Assembly: GCA_947626985.1 (NCBI GenBank)
Contig: CANQUG010000022.1
Span: 1 to 49,062 of the forward strand
Direction: 5' to 3'
From: an uncultured Lachnospiraceae bacterium
GTDB lineage: Bacteria; Bacillota; Clostridia; Lachnospirales; Lachnospiraceae
DNA: 49,062 bases
The notes beneath the pieces were generated by a model. The model had not been told where the DNA came from, ran no database searches, and saw nothing but the letters and a program-made list of their open reading frames with translations. Positions within the stretch are counted from its first letter, which is position 1. Each line of letters opens with the position of its first letter. The position numbers were made by a program, and so were the translations under genes. Below, piece by piece: positions 24,045-33,291 of the stretch.

Positions 24045-25880
24045 ATGAAAACCAAACGAGAGGATGTTCGCAACGTAGCAATAATCGCCCACGTAGACCA
24101 CGGCAAAACCACCCTGGTGGATCAGCTCCTGCGCCAGAGCGGCGTATTCCGTGAAAATCAGGAGGTTCAGGAGCGGGTGATGGATTCCAACGACATCGAG
24201 CGGGAGCGCGGCATTACCATTCTTTCCAAAAATACGGCCGTTCACTATAAGGGCGTCAAGATCAATATTGTGGATACCCCGGGACACGCGGATTTCGGCG
24301 GCGAGGTGGAGCGTGTGCTGAAAATGGTGGACGGCGTGATCCTTCTGGTGGACGCCTTCGAGGGAGCCATGCCCCAGACGAAATTTGTGCTGAAAAAAGC
24401 CCTGGAGCTGGATCTCCATGTCATCGTCTGCATCAATAAGATCGACCGCCCGGAAGCCCGTCCGGACGAGGTGATCGACGAGGTCCTGGAGCTTCTCATG
24501 GACCTGGAGGCCTCCGATGAACAGCTGGACTGCCCCTTCCTGTATGCCTCCGCAAAAACGGGACATGCGGTGCTGGATCTGAAGGACACTCCGGAAAACA
24601 TGGTGCCTCTTTTTGAAACCATCCTGAAATACATTCCCGCGCCCGAGGGCGATCTGGAGGCGGATACCCAGGTACTTATCAGCACCATCGACTATAACGA
24701 CTACGTAGGCCGCATCGGCGTGGGCAAGGTGGAAAACGGCGTGATCCGCGTCAATCAGGAGCTCACCCTTTTAAACCATCACGACAGTGAGAAACGGCAG
24801 AAGGTAAAGATCAGCAAGCTTTACGAATTTGACGGTTTAAATAAAATAGAAGTAAAGGAAGCGGCGGTGGGATCCATCGTAGCCATCTCCGGCATTTCCG
24901 AGATTCATATCGGGGATACTCTCTGCGGCGGAGAGAATCCGGAAGCCATTCCCTTCCAGAAGATTTCCGAGCCCACCATTGCCATGAATTTCCTGGTGAA
25001 CGACAGTCCCATGGCCGGTCAGGAGGGCAAATATGTGACCTCCCGCCATCTCCGGGACCGCCTCTACAGGGAACTGAACACGGATGTGAGCCTGCGGGTG
25101 GAGGATACGGACACCACGGAGTGCTTCAAGGTTTCCGGACGAGGGGAGCTTCATCTCTCCGTTCTGATTGAAAACATGCGCCGTGAAGGCTATGAATTTG
25201 CCGTGAGCAAGCCCGAAGTGCTCTACCGCTTCGATGAGCGGGGCAAAAAGCTGGAGCCCATGGAGCTTGCCTACGTGGATGTTCCCGAGGAATTCGCCGG
25301 CACGGTGATCCAGATGCTGAGCGAGCGCAAGGGCGAACTTCAGGGCATGAGTAATGCCAGCGACGGTTCCGTACGGCTGGAGTTTCATATTCCGTCACGG
25401 GGGCTGATCGGCTTCCGGGGGGATTTCCTCACCTCCACCAAGGGAACCGGTATTCTGAACACCATTTTTGACGGATATTCTCCTTATAAAGGGGACTTCC
25501 CCTACCGTAAGCAGGGATCTCTGATCGCCTTCGAGGCGGGAGAGGCTGTGACCTATGGTCTGTTTTCCGCTCAGGAGAGGGGCACCCTGTTTATCGGGCC
25601 AGGCGAAAAGGTGTATGGCGGAATGGTGGTGGGGCAGAATAATAAGACGGACGATATCGAGCTGAACGTCTGCAAGACCAAGCATCTGACCAACACCCGT
25701 TCCTCCAGTGCGGACGAGGCTCTGAAGCTTACGCCGCCCAAAATTCTCAGCCTGGAGCAGGCTATCGAATTCATCGACCAGGATGAGCTTCTGGAGGTGA
25801 CTCCTTCCAGTCTGCGGATCCGGAAGAGGATTCTGGATGCCAGGGACCGGAAGAGAGCGGCGTTTAAGCAGAAAGCGTAA
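24045..25880 (+). CDS. typA: Ribosome-binding GTPase TypA/BipA
   Basis: A 611-residue translational GTPase of the EF-G family that acts on the 50S subunit in stress and ribosome assembly. G motifs: AHVDHGKTTLVDQL near residue 14, DSNDIERERGITI near 47, DTPGHADFGGEVE near 77 and NKIDRPEARPDE near 131. Later domains include GRGELHLSVLIENMRREGYE near 367 and the BipA-specific C-terminal SRGLIGFRGDFLTSTKGTG near 450. Length is standard. AGAAAGGA upstream of ATG. Monocistronic; a strong bidirectional terminator follows. Confidence 0.97.
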   Translation: MKTKREDVRNVAIIAHVDHGKTTLVDQLLRQSGVFRENQEVQERVMDSNDIERERGITILSKNTAVHYKGVKINIVDTPGHADFGGEVERVLKMVDGVILLVDAFEGAMPQTKFVLKKALELDLHVIVCINKIDRPEARPDEVIDEVLELLMDLEASDEQLDCPFLYASAKTGHAVLDLKDTPENMVPLFETILKYIPAPEGDLEADTQVLISTIDYNDYVGRIGVGKVENGVIRVNQELTLLNHHDSEKRQKVKISKLYEFDGLNKIEVKEAAVGSIVAISGISEIHIGDTLCGGENPEAIPFQKISEPTIAMNFLVNDSPMAGQEGKYVTSRHLRDRLYRELNTDVSLRVEDTDTTECFKVSGRGELHLSVLIENMRREGYEFAVSKPEVLYRFDERGKKLEPMELAYVDVPEEFAGTVIQMLSERKGELQGMSNASDGSVRLEFHIPSRGLIGFRGDFLTSTKGTGILNTIFDGYSPYKGDFPYRKQGSLIAFEAGEAVTYGLFSAQERGTLFIGPGEKVYGGMVVGQNNKTDDIELNVCKTKHLTNTRSSSADEALKLTPPKILSLEQAIEFIDQDELLEVTPSSLRIRKRILDARDRKRAAFKQKA

Positions 25881-25890
25881 AAATATAAAA

Positions 25891-25930
25891 AACCTCCTGC
25901 CCTTGTGAATTGAGGGAAGGAGGTTTTTTT
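25891..25930 (+). terminator. Bidirectional terminator between typA and the ABC exporter
   Basis: Thirteen-pair stem (25891-25903 with 25913-25925, one mismatch), preceded by an A-run and followed by seven T, so it can serve typA and the convergent ABC gene. Confidence 0.88.
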
Positions 25931-25961
25931 GTCAGATACCGGCATGTCTGTCTCTTTATCT

Positions 25962-27977
25962 TTAATCTAACTGCACGATTTCATAATACAGGTCCGCATA
26001 TCTTCCTTTCATTTCCAGAAGCTCTTCATGCGTTCCGCGCTCCACGATCCGTCCGCCCTCCAGCACCATGATGGCGTTGGATTTCCGCACCGTGGACAGC
26101 CTGTGAGCGATCACGAAGGTGGTCCGGTCCTTCATAATGGCGTCCATGCCTTCCTCGATATGGCGCTCCGTCCGGGTGTCCACGGAACTGGTGGCCTCGT
26201 CGAGGATCAGTATGGGGGCTTTGGAGATCGCCGCCCTGGCGATATTCAGAAGCTGCCTCTGCCCCTGGGAAAGATTGGCTCCGTCCTGCTCCAGCACGGT
26301 GTCATATCCATGCTCCAGTCTGGAGATAAAAGAGTGGGCCGACGCGATTCTGGCGGCCTGTTCTACTTCTTCATCCGTGGCGTCCAGTCTGCCGTACCGG
26401 ATGTTTTCCCTCACCGTTCCCGTAAACAGATGGGTGTCCTGCAGCACCATGGCCACATTGCTCCGCAGAAGCTGCCGGGGAATCTTTTCAATGGGAATCC
26501 CGTCGATGGTGATGGTTCCCGACTGTATGTCGTAAAATCGCGACAGCAGATTTGTCACCGTGGTTTTTCCTGCTCCGGTGGACCCCACAAAGGCGATCTT
26601 CTGTCCCGGTTTGGCATAAAGGGAGATATCATGAAGCACGGTAACCTCCGGCGTATAGCCGAAATTTACATGGCTCACCACAATATGTCCCTGTATTTTT
26701 TCGGGACGGACCGTATCTTCTTTCTCCTGTTCAGGCTCCTGATCCAGAACCTCGAACACCCGCTCGGCGCCCGCCAGCGCAGAGAACACATTGTTCATCT
26801 GCATGGAGATCTCGTTGATGGGGCGGTTGAACTGTCGGGTGTAATTCACGGAAACGGTCAGTCCTCCCAGGTCAAAGCCCCGTTTTACCACCAGAAGTGC
26901 TCCCACACAGGCGATCAGCGCGTACCCGGCGTTGCACAGCTGGTGCGTCACCGGTCCCATAATTCCGGAACGGAACTGGGCGCCGATCTGGGCTTTCATC
27001 AGCTCTCTGTTGAGATAGTCAAATTCTGCCACCGATGTGTCTTCGTGGTTGAATACCTTTACCACCTTCTGTCCGGTGACGATCTCCTGGGAATAGCCGT
27101 TCAGCGCTCCCAGCATTTTCTGCTGTCTGGTATAGGCCTGCCGCCCCGCTTTGATGATCAGTCTGGAACAGAAGGCCAGCACCGGCATCAGCAGAAGCGT
27201 CATGACGCCCAGAATCACGTTGGTGTAGAGCATCAGGAGGGTGGTTCCCGCCAGGGTCATGATGCCGGAGATCATCTGAATCAGAGTGGTATTTAAAAGC
27301 TCTCCCACCGCGTCCACGTCGTTGGTGAACCGGCTCATCACGTCTCCCGCCGCGTGGGTGTCAAAATATCGGATGGGAAGCGACTGCAGCTTGTCAAAGA
27401 GCTCCTTTCGCATCTTCATCAGGGACCTCTGGGACACCTGGAGCATGATTCTCTGCTGCAGCCACTGGCTTACAAGGGACAGGGCGTACACTCCCGCCAG
27501 GAGTCCCAGCGCCAGAGCGAGGCCGCGGATCCGCTTCGTCAGGTCCCCTTCACCGGGATCAAAAAAGATGTATGTATTGATGATGGGCCGCAGCATGTAG
27601 GACGCTGCCAGGGATGTCAGATTAAAAATGATCACGGACAGCAGCGACAGGATGATCCACTTCCGGTCGTCTCCAATGTACTTTAACAGGCGCATGATGG
27701 TGCCTTTAGAGTTTTTGGGTTTGCCGTGAGCGCTCATATCACGCCGTCCTCTGCCGCCTCCCGGGCCGATATTCAGCTCTTTCTTCGCGGAAGCGGTCCG
27801 GGTGCCTCCGTAAAGCTGCAGGAGACGCTGCTTTCTCTCCGGATCGATGCTGCCGGCGCCGGATTCCTGTAACGGATTTACAGCGTCCTGTATATTTGAT
27901 TTATGCTGCGTATTTTCTGTACTCTGCGCATTTTCTTTTTCCAAAAGGGAAGAATGTTCGTTTTTCAGTTTGCTCAT
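25962..27977 (-). CDS. ABC exporter, ATP-binding/permease half (catalytically competent subunit)
   Basis: 671 residues: a polar N-terminal extension of about 90 residues rich in Gln, Asn and Gly, six transmembrane helices (about 100-400), then the ATPase domain. Walker A GSTGAGKTTV near 470, signature LSQGQRQ, Walker B ILILDEATSSVD with the catalytic Glu, and switch His in IAHRLSTV. Its ATG overlaps the upstream subunit's stop by four bases (ATGA), so they are co-translated and most likely form a heterodimer. Such exporters usually move drugs, lipids or peptides; the cargo here is not known. The N-terminal extension is longer than usual. Confidence 0.92.
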   Translation of the reverse strand: MSKLKNEHSSLLEKENAQSTENTQHKSNIQDAVNPLQESGAGSIDPERKQRLLQLYGGTRTASAKKELNIGPGGGRGRRDMSAHGKPKNSKGTIMRLLKYIGDDRKWIILSLLSVIIFNLTSLAASYMLRPIINTYIFFDPGEGDLTKRIRGLALALGLLAGVYALSLVSQWLQQRIMLQVSQRSLMKMRKELFDKLQSLPIRYFDTHAAGDVMSRFTNDVDAVGELLNTTLIQMISGIMTLAGTTLLMLYTNVILGVMTLLLMPVLAFCSRLIIKAGRQAYTRQQKMLGALNGYSQEIVTGQKVVKVFNHEDTSVAEFDYLNRELMKAQIGAQFRSGIMGPVTHQLCNAGYALIACVGALLVVKRGFDLGGLTVSVNYTRQFNRPINEISMQMNNVFSALAGAERVFEVLDQEPEQEKEDTVRPEKIQGHIVVSHVNFGYTPEVTVLHDISLYAKPGQKIAFVGSTGAGKTTVTNLLSRFYDIQSGTITIDGIPIEKIPRQLLRSNVAMVLQDTHLFTGTVRENIRYGRLDATDEEVEQAARIASAHSFISRLEHGYDTVLEQDGANLSQGQRQLLNIARAAISKAPILILDEATSSVDTRTERHIEEGMDAIMKDRTTFVIAHRLSTVRKSNAIMVLEGGRIVERGTHEELLEMKGRYADLYYEIVQLD

Positions 27978-29713
27978 TTCTCCTCATCCTCCTTCTGGGA
28001 AAAGTAAATTTCCTGATAGGTCCGGCATCTCCGGATCAGTTCGCTGTGAGTTCCCACATCCTCGATCTCTCCGTCGTTCATCACGATGATCTGATCCGCG
28101 TCCATTACCGAGCTGATCCGCTGAGCGATGATGATCTTTGTCATGCCCTTCAGTTCCTCCCGGAAGGCCCGCCGGATTCCCGCATCCGTGGCCATATCCA
28201 CGGCGCTGGTGGAATCGTCCAGAATCAGGATCCGGGGATTTTTTACCAGTGCTCTGGCGATACAGAGCCTCTGTCTCTGCCCGCCGGACAGATTTTGTCC
28301 TCCCTGCTCCAGATGGGTTCCGTACTTCTGAGGAAATCTCCGGATAAACTCCTCTGCGTGGGCAATCCGGCAGGCCGTTTCGATTTCCTCCATGGACGCG
28401 TTCTCATTTCCCCACCGGAGATTTTCCTCGATGGTTCCCGAGAACAGCGTATTTTTCTGCAGCACCATGGCGATCGCCTCCCGCAGGCCATGAAGAGAGT
28501 AGTCCCTCACGTCCGTTCCGTCCACAAACACCGTTCCCTCGGAGACGTCATAGAGACGGGGAATCAGGGAGACCAGAGTGGTCTTTCCGCTTCCGGTGGA
28601 TCCCACAATGCTGACCAGCTGTCCCGGCTTTACGTGGAGACTGATATGTTTCAGAACCTTTTCTTTTCTGGCGGGGTCATACTGGAAGGATACGTTTTCG
28701 AATCGTATGTCTCCTTCTCTGATTTCTTTGTCCCTGCAGCGCGCGTGCTCATCGCTCAGGGTGATTTTCGCCCGGAGCACCTCGGTGATCCTCCGGTCGG
28801 AGGCTGCCGCCCTGGTGCCCTGAAGAAAAATGTTTGCCAGGAAATTCAGCGCGGTCAGGATCTGGGTCAGATAGGTAATGAAGGCCGTCAGGGTGCCCAC
28901 AGCCATATTTCCCACCATGATTTCTTTTCCTGCGATCCAGACCACCGCCAGGGTCGTCACATTAATGGCCAAAGCGGATACCGGCTGAAGCAGGATCATG
29001 ATCTTCAGGGCCCGGATGCTTTTTTCCATGAGCACTTCGTTGACCAGAACAAAACGGTCTTTCTCGTAGTCCTCCCGCACAAAGGATTTGATCACCCGTT
29101 CGTTGATGATGGTTTCGTTGATCTGGTTGTTCAGTCCGTCCAGCTTTTCCTGCATCACCGTGTATCTGGGAGACGCCGTGCGTATCAGAAGAAAAATAAG
29201 CAGGGCGAGGACTGGAATCACGACGCAGATGACCAGGGCCAGCTTTATATTGAGCACAAAGGACATGCAAAGCGCGCCCACCAGCATGACCGGACTCCGG
29301 CAGCATCCCCGCAGCAGACTCTGGGCAAAGTTCTGAATCTGGGTGATGTCGTTGGTGATACGGGTGATCAGGGATCCCGTAGAAAAATTGTCGATTTCCG
29401 CAAAAGAAAACTTCTGTATGGTGCGGAAGGTCCGGATTCTTACGTCCGCCGCCAGTATTGCCGCGCCTTTGATGGCAAAATAGGCTCCGCCTACGCCGCA
29501 CAGCAGCATAAACAGAGCGGTGACCGCCATTCCGGCCCCGTTCCGGAGAATGTAGGCGACGTCTCCGGTCGCCGCTCCTTTGTCGATGATGTTCGCGTTG
29601 AGGTAGGGGAGAACAAACTCTCCCGACGCCTCAAGAATCATTAGAATCGGAGCAAGAATAAAGCAGTACAGATTTTTTCTGATCGTTGGCATGTATTTGT
29701 CCATTCCGATCAT
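27974..29713 (-). CDS. ABC exporter, ATP-binding/permease half (degenerate-site subunit)
   Basis: 579 residues: six transmembrane helices (about 15-300) and an ATPase domain with Walker A GSTGSGKTTLV and signature LSGGQRQRL. The Walker B Glu is replaced by Asp (ILILDDSTSAVD) and the switch His by Gln (IAQRISSV). Those two changes mark the non-catalytic site of heterodimeric exporters such as TM287/288 and BmrCD. First gene of the pair. The start is either 29713 or the Met three codons in (29704); a GGGAG lies just upstream of both. Role in multidrug or lipid export is inferred from family. Confidence 0.92.
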   Translation of the reverse strand: MIGMDKYMPTIRKNLYCFILAPILMILEASGEFVLPYLNANIIDKGAATGDVAYILRNGAGMAVTALFMLLCGVGGAYFAIKGAAILAADVRIRTFRTIQKFSFAEIDNFSTGSLITRITNDITQIQNFAQSLLRGCCRSPVMLVGALCMSFVLNIKLALVICVVIPVLALLIFLLIRTASPRYTVMQEKLDGLNNQINETIINERVIKSFVREDYEKDRFVLVNEVLMEKSIRALKIMILLQPVSALAINVTTLAVVWIAGKEIMVGNMAVGTLTAFITYLTQILTALNFLANIFLQGTRAAASDRRITEVLRAKITLSDEHARCRDKEIREGDIRFENVSFQYDPARKEKVLKHISLHVKPGQLVSIVGSTGSGKTTLVSLIPRLYDVSEGTVFVDGTDVRDYSLHGLREAIAMVLQKNTLFSGTIEENLRWGNENASMEEIETACRIAHAEEFIRRFPQKYGTHLEQGGQNLSGGQRQRLCIARALVKNPRILILDDSTSAVDMATDAGIRRAFREELKGMTKIIIAQRISSVMDADQIIVMNDGEIEDVGTHSELIRRCRTYQEIYFSQKEDEEK

Positions 29714-30010
29714 TCACTCCCTTTCGTGATACATTTTTCCTGAGACTTTCAGAATTTTCGACCTGTGATGGTCATGGGTTCCGACGTGAAAACAGATGTG
29801 GATTTTCCTGAAAGCTGCACCGGTGCTTATTATACAATTTGAAATTTTAAAGGGCAAGCTTTTTTGTGGATGGATTGTTTCAGTATGGGCTGATGCAGCG
29901 TCTGCTTATGCGGGACAGTTCCCTTTTTTTTGAGTCAGTTTGTTCCTGATGGAATCGCAGCGGCGTTTTGGTTTTGAATTGCAGGATGATATATTTCCCG
30001 CTCTCCTGGG
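29714..30010. other. Gene-free stretch upstream of the ABC exporter
   Basis: About 300 bases with no supported gene; it contains the exporter promoter region on the minus strand and leads into the structured element at 30011. A 67-codon open frame here has no ribosome site. Confidence 0.4.
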
Positions 30011-30108
30011 GTGCACAAACTAATACCGAGCGCAGCAAGGCTGGGGGGAATCTCCCTGCTCCTGTTTTGCAGGAGGCAAACACCCTTGTGGTGTTTGAGA
30101 GTTTGCAC
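30011..30108. repeat. 98-base cloverleaf-like inverted-repeat element
   Basis: A closing stem GTGCACAAACT (30011-30021) with AGTTTGCAC (30100-30108) encloses three hairpins: GGGAATCTCCC, CTCCTGTTTTGCAGGAG and CAAACACCCTTGTGGTGTTTG. It has no promoter or T-run of its own in either direction and lies between divergent-side and convergent-side genes. It may be a structured RNA, or a dispersed palindromic repeat of the REP/MITE kind. I do not recognise it. Confidence 0.55.
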
Positions 30109-30143
30109 TGGGAAAGTTTGTTGTCGGCCTTTCCCTGAGATTC

Positions 30144-31001
30144 TCAGGAGAGTCTGTACTCATTCGGCGTCATTCCCACCACTTTGAGGAATACTTCACC
30201 GAAATAGCTGGGACTCTCGAATCCGCACATCCGGCCCACCTCGGCGACTTTGCGCTCGGGAAACTCCATGAGCATGATTCTGGCCTGGCTGATGCGGAGA
30301 TTTGTGAGATACTGCATCACCGTCTGCTGCATCTCTTTTTTGAACAGTTCGCAGAGATATCCTTTGGACAGATGAACCTGCTCGGAGAGGAGTTCCAGCG
30401 TGATCGGCTCCCGGAAATGCTCCTCCAGGTAGGAGATGATGAGCCGGATGGTTTTATTGCCGGGATCCGGCACGGAAGCGCTGATGAACTGGACGGAACG
30501 GGACAGATCCAGAAGAAATTCATAGCAGAGTTTGGATAATCTCATTAGATAAGGAAACTGGTTCCGGGATTTCCGCTTGCTTCCGCGGCCCGCCTCTTCC
30601 CGCATTTCCTGCTGGATCTGGATGATCTCCCGGAAATAAGAGCGGAAAATATCCGGACTGTCAAAATGGTAGATACCGGATTCATGCATTTTCAGGGTTT
30701 TCATAATATCCCCGCAGCAGTTTCCCGAAAATCCGATAATATGTACATGCCATTCGTCGGTTACAGCATGATAGGAATGAGGTTCATAGGGAAAGATCAG
30801 AACAGTCTGTCCCGGAAAGAGGATGGACTTCTGTCCCCGAATGATGAATTCTCCTCTGCCGTCCACACAGTAGATCCACTGAAAAAGAGAAAAGCCCCGG
30901 GAGCGGGAGACCGGCTCCTGCAGGTAATTATATCCCAGAAGATTGATGGTGAGCGGAAGGATGCTCCGCTCTCTTTTTGTATGGGGAATAGTGTAAAACA
31001 T
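30144..31001 (-). CDS. AraC family transcription regulator (carbohydrate locus)
   Basis: A 285-residue AraC regulator. Residues about 25-95 are a cupin-like sensor (FSLFQWIYCVDGRGEFIIRG and QTVLIFPYEPHSYHAV). Residues about 185-285 hold the two helix-turn-helix units (ITLELLSEQVHLSKGYLCEL and VAEVGRMCGFESPSYFGEVF) and the VGMTPNEYR ending. ATG at 31001 with GGAGG seven to nine bases upstream, preferred over 31025. It is divergent from the GH35-like gene and lies in the same neighbourhood as the sugar importer, so it probably controls one or both. Confidence 0.9.
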   Translation of the reverse strand: MFYTIPHTKRERSILPLTINLLGYNYLQEPVSRSRGFSLFQWIYCVDGRGEFIIRGQKSILFPGQTVLIFPYEPHSYHAVTDEWHVHIIGFSGNCCGDIMKTLKMHESGIYHFDSPDIFRSYFREIIQIQQEMREEAGRGSKRKSRNQFPYLMRLSKLCYEFLLDLSRSVQFISASVPDPGNKTIRLIISYLEEHFREPITLELLSEQVHLSKGYLCELFKKEMQQTVMQYLTNLRISQARIMLMEFPERKVAEVGRMCGFESPSYFGEVFLKVVGMTPNEYRLS

Positions 31002-31302
31002 CACGATGCCCTCCTGCGTTTGCACGGATTTTTAGTGCTGCGGACCGGCAGCAGCCCTTTTTTGCCTGTGGGCTTACTTCCCATATTATATCAGACGGGG
31101 AATTTTTTCGCTAATAAAATAATGATGATGCCAGGATTGTGGAAGTGCGAAGCACGGAACAATCCGTATAGCATTATTTGCCCCCAACATCATAATGATT
31201 AGGGCGACAAAACTGATTATGGATTGTTACGCTGATTTGTTCCGCAAAAAGGGTTTCTCCGGAACTGCGGAAGATTGTTATATATATATTACAATATTTA
31301 GA
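31002..31302. other. Divergent regulatory region between the AraC and GH35-like genes
   Basis: Gene-free, A+T-rich to the right. It includes GCTG/CAGC inverted bits near 31035-31055 and TATATATAT near 31280. A 73-codon open frame (31195-31416) overlaps the GH35 promoter and has no family match, so I do not call it. AraC operator half-sites are likely here but cannot be named. Confidence 0.4.
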
Positions 31303-31331
31303 TTGAAGAGAGAGAATCTGGACGATATAAT
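31303..31331 (+). promoter_or_regulatory. Sigma-A promoter of the GH35-like gene
   Basis: TTGAAG (31303-31308), a 17-base spacer and a perfect TATAAT (31326-31331), about 98 bases before the start codon. Confidence 0.65.
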
Positions 31332-31428
31332 AAAAAATAACAAAAAACAGAAATCTGATCGGGAAGCCTTTCAGAGGGGAACGTCGGATTTGATTTTACA
31401 AATTTACAAAAAATGAAAGGAGATTTTT

Positions 31429-32973
31429 ATGGTACCGGAAATTCGAAAGGATGAGAAAGGAATCGCTACGCTGTATGTTCAGGGAGAGCCGTTTTTCTGC
31501 TGTGCAGGAGAGCTTCACAATTCCAGCGCCAGCTCCCTTGACTACATGGAAAAGGAGATCTGGCCCAATCTGAAGGGGCTGAATATGAATTCGGTGATTG
31601 CGCCTTTGTACTGGGAATGCATCGAGCCTGAGGAGGGCAAATATGATTTTACACTGCCTGACGGACTGATCGCTCAGGCTCGCGAGAATGGAATGAAGCT
31701 GATTTTTCTGTGGTTCGGTCTGTGGAAGAATGCGGAATCCATGTATATTCCCGGCTGGATGAAAAAGGATTCCGACACATATTTCCGCGCAAAGAAGGTG
31801 GGCGGGGAAGTGATCAATACGATTTCACCGCTGTGCCAGGCCGCTGTTGACAAAGATGCCCGTGCGTTCACGGCAGTGATGAAGCACATCGGGGAGATTG
31901 ATGAACAGGAAGCCACCGTGCTTTTTGTTCAGGTGGAAAACGAGATCGGACTCCTTGGTACCGAGCGCGACTACAGCGCGCAGGCCAATGAAGCCTTCGC
32001 TGAGAATGTGCCGGAAGAGCTGGCAGGGAAGCTTGGACTGGAGGGCGGACACTCCTGGAAGGAGACCTTCGGGGAGGATGCGGAGGAATCCTTTATGTCC
32101 TATTATTTCGCAAAGGCTGTGGAGCAGATCACCGCTTCCGGACGTAAGGAATATCCGCTTCCCTGCTATACGAATTCCTGGCTGAAACAGTATCCGTGGT
32201 ATGTGGGCTCCTATCCGTCAGGCGGCCCGGTTGTGGAAATGCAGAAGATCTGGCGCGCCACTGCTCCTTCCCTCTTTACCTTTGCACCGGATATTTATGT
32301 TCCGTATGTGCCCCAGATTCTGGATGAATATACGACTCCTGAAAACCCGCTGGTGATTCCGGAAGTCCGCAAGGACGCAGTGACTGCGGCATACTGTCTG
32401 TATGCTTTCGGCCGGCACAATGCTATCTGCTATTCTCCCTTCGGTATCGAGGAGCTGGGAATGGATCCCAGTCTGGTGGATATTCCTCCCATGGAGGTTA
32501 TGGTGGCGCTGAATATCGATCCGTCCGCGTTTGATATTGCCGGAAGCTCCGCTTATCTGGCAAAGGCCTATGATCTGGTAGAGCAGATGAAACCGCTGTA
32601 TCTGCAGTTCCGTGGCACTTCCCATCTGCAGAGCTATGTGAAAAAATCCGAAACGGATTACGGCGCGCTGATGCGCTTTGAGGATTATGATCTTCAGATC
32701 GCCTACTCGCCCAGAGTACCGAAGCAGCCTATCGCAGGCGGTATGATCTATGAGCTTGCCCCGGACAAATTCCTGCTTGTGGGCATGCAGTCTTCCTTCA
32801 CCTTTACCCCCAAAGCGGGAGAAAATAAGAAGGCGGACATTCTGAGACTGGAGGAGGGAACTCTGGAGGCAGGACAGTGGAAGCCCGGACGTATCTTTAA
32901 CGGCGACGAGAAGATGAGCCTGCGCCTGGGAGATATGCCTTCCTGCCTGATGGTGCAGCTGTTCAAGTATTGA
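31429..32973 (+). CDS. Glycoside hydrolase family 35-like beta-galactosidase (with DUF5597-type C-terminus)
   Basis: A 514-residue clan GH-A enzyme. The barrel opens with FFCCAGELHNSSASSLDYME and NMNSVIAPLYWECIEPEEGK. The acid/base Glu is E172 in FVQVENEIG and the nucleophile is probably E312 in PLVIPEVRKD. Residues about 390-514 form a beta-rich tail of the DUF5597 type, known from GH35-like enzymes of plant-oligosaccharide loci. No signal peptide, so it is cytoplasmic and acts on imported sugars. AAAGGAG lies eight bases before the ATG. GH42-like assignment cannot be fully excluded. Likely partner of the ABC importer at 33.7-36.9 kb. Confidence 0.85.
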   Translation: MVPEIRKDEKGIATLYVQGEPFFCCAGELHNSSASSLDYMEKEIWPNLKGLNMNSVIAPLYWECIEPEEGKYDFTLPDGLIAQARENGMKLIFLWFGLWKNAESMYIPGWMKKDSDTYFRAKKVGGEVINTISPLCQAAVDKDARAFTAVMKHIGEIDEQEATVLFVQVENEIGLLGTERDYSAQANEAFAENVPEELAGKLGLEGGHSWKETFGEDAEESFMSYYFAKAVEQITASGRKEYPLPCYTNSWLKQYPWYVGSYPSGGPVVEMQKIWRATAPSLFTFAPDIYVPYVPQILDEYTTPENPLVIPEVRKDAVTAAYCLYAFGRHNAICYSPFGIEELGMDPSLVDIPPMEVMVALNIDPSAFDIAGSSAYLAKAYDLVEQMKPLYLQFRGTSHLQSYVKKSETDYGALMRFEDYDLQIAYSPRVPKQPIAGGMIYELAPDKFLLVGMQSSFTFTPKAGENKKADILRLEEGTLEAGQWKPGRIFNGDEKMSLRLGDMPSCLMVQLFKY

Positions 32974-32998
32974 AATTCTGTTTAAAAAAATCAGAAGT

Positions 32999-33050
32999 GT
33001 GCTTCCTGATGCTGCGGGGATTTCCTGCAGCTCCGGGAGCGCATTTTTTC
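32999..33050 (+). terminator. Terminator after the GH35-like gene
   Basis: An imperfect stem of about 12 pairs (33000-33015 with 33027-33043, one bulge) followed by a run of six T. Confidence 0.6.
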
Positions 33051-33060
33051 TGTTTTCATA

Positions 33061-33147
33061 CCAATATTGTCCTTAATATGGACTGCCTGCAGGTAAAATA
33101 ACCTGTGAGGATATTGGAAAATTGTAAAAATCAGGCAGGCATTTTCT
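33061..33147 (+). other. Compact structured segment with possible pseudoknot
   Basis: CCAATAT (33061-33067) pairs with ATATTGG (33111-33117), enclosing two hairpins: GTCC/GGAC (33069, 33080) and CAGGT/ACCTG (33090, 33101). The bases between them, TGCCTG (33084-33089), are complementary to CAGGCA at 33132 or 33136, followed by TTTTCT. That gives either a pseudoknot or an alternative terminator stem. It lies past the GH35 terminator and no gene depends on it in the plus direction. Confidence 0.4.
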
Positions 33148-33172
33148 CGTTTAATAATTCATACCTTCAGAA

Positions 33173-33236
33173 TAAAAAAGCTCCGGGATTCCTGCTGACC
33201 GGCAGAAGATTCTGCGGTGAACAGGTTTCACGGAGC
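33173..33236 (-). terminator. Terminator after the HPr-like gene
   Basis: GCTCCG (33180) pairs with CGGAGC (33231) around nested hairpins including CCGGCAGAA/TTCTGCGG. On the minus strand it is followed by TTTTTTATT. Confidence 0.75.
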
Positions 33237-33291
33237 ATATCAGGGAAGCGGGAAAGGTAATGTATGTTTTTCGCGGGTGCAAGTCTGCGGA

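Noticed and set aside
29880-30083. 67-codon minus-strand frame in the gap next to the ABC exporter
   Set aside because: Overlaps the palindromic element; no ribosome site.
31195-31416. 73-codon frame before the GH35-like gene
   Set aside because: Overlaps the best promoter of the GH35-like gene and matches no family.
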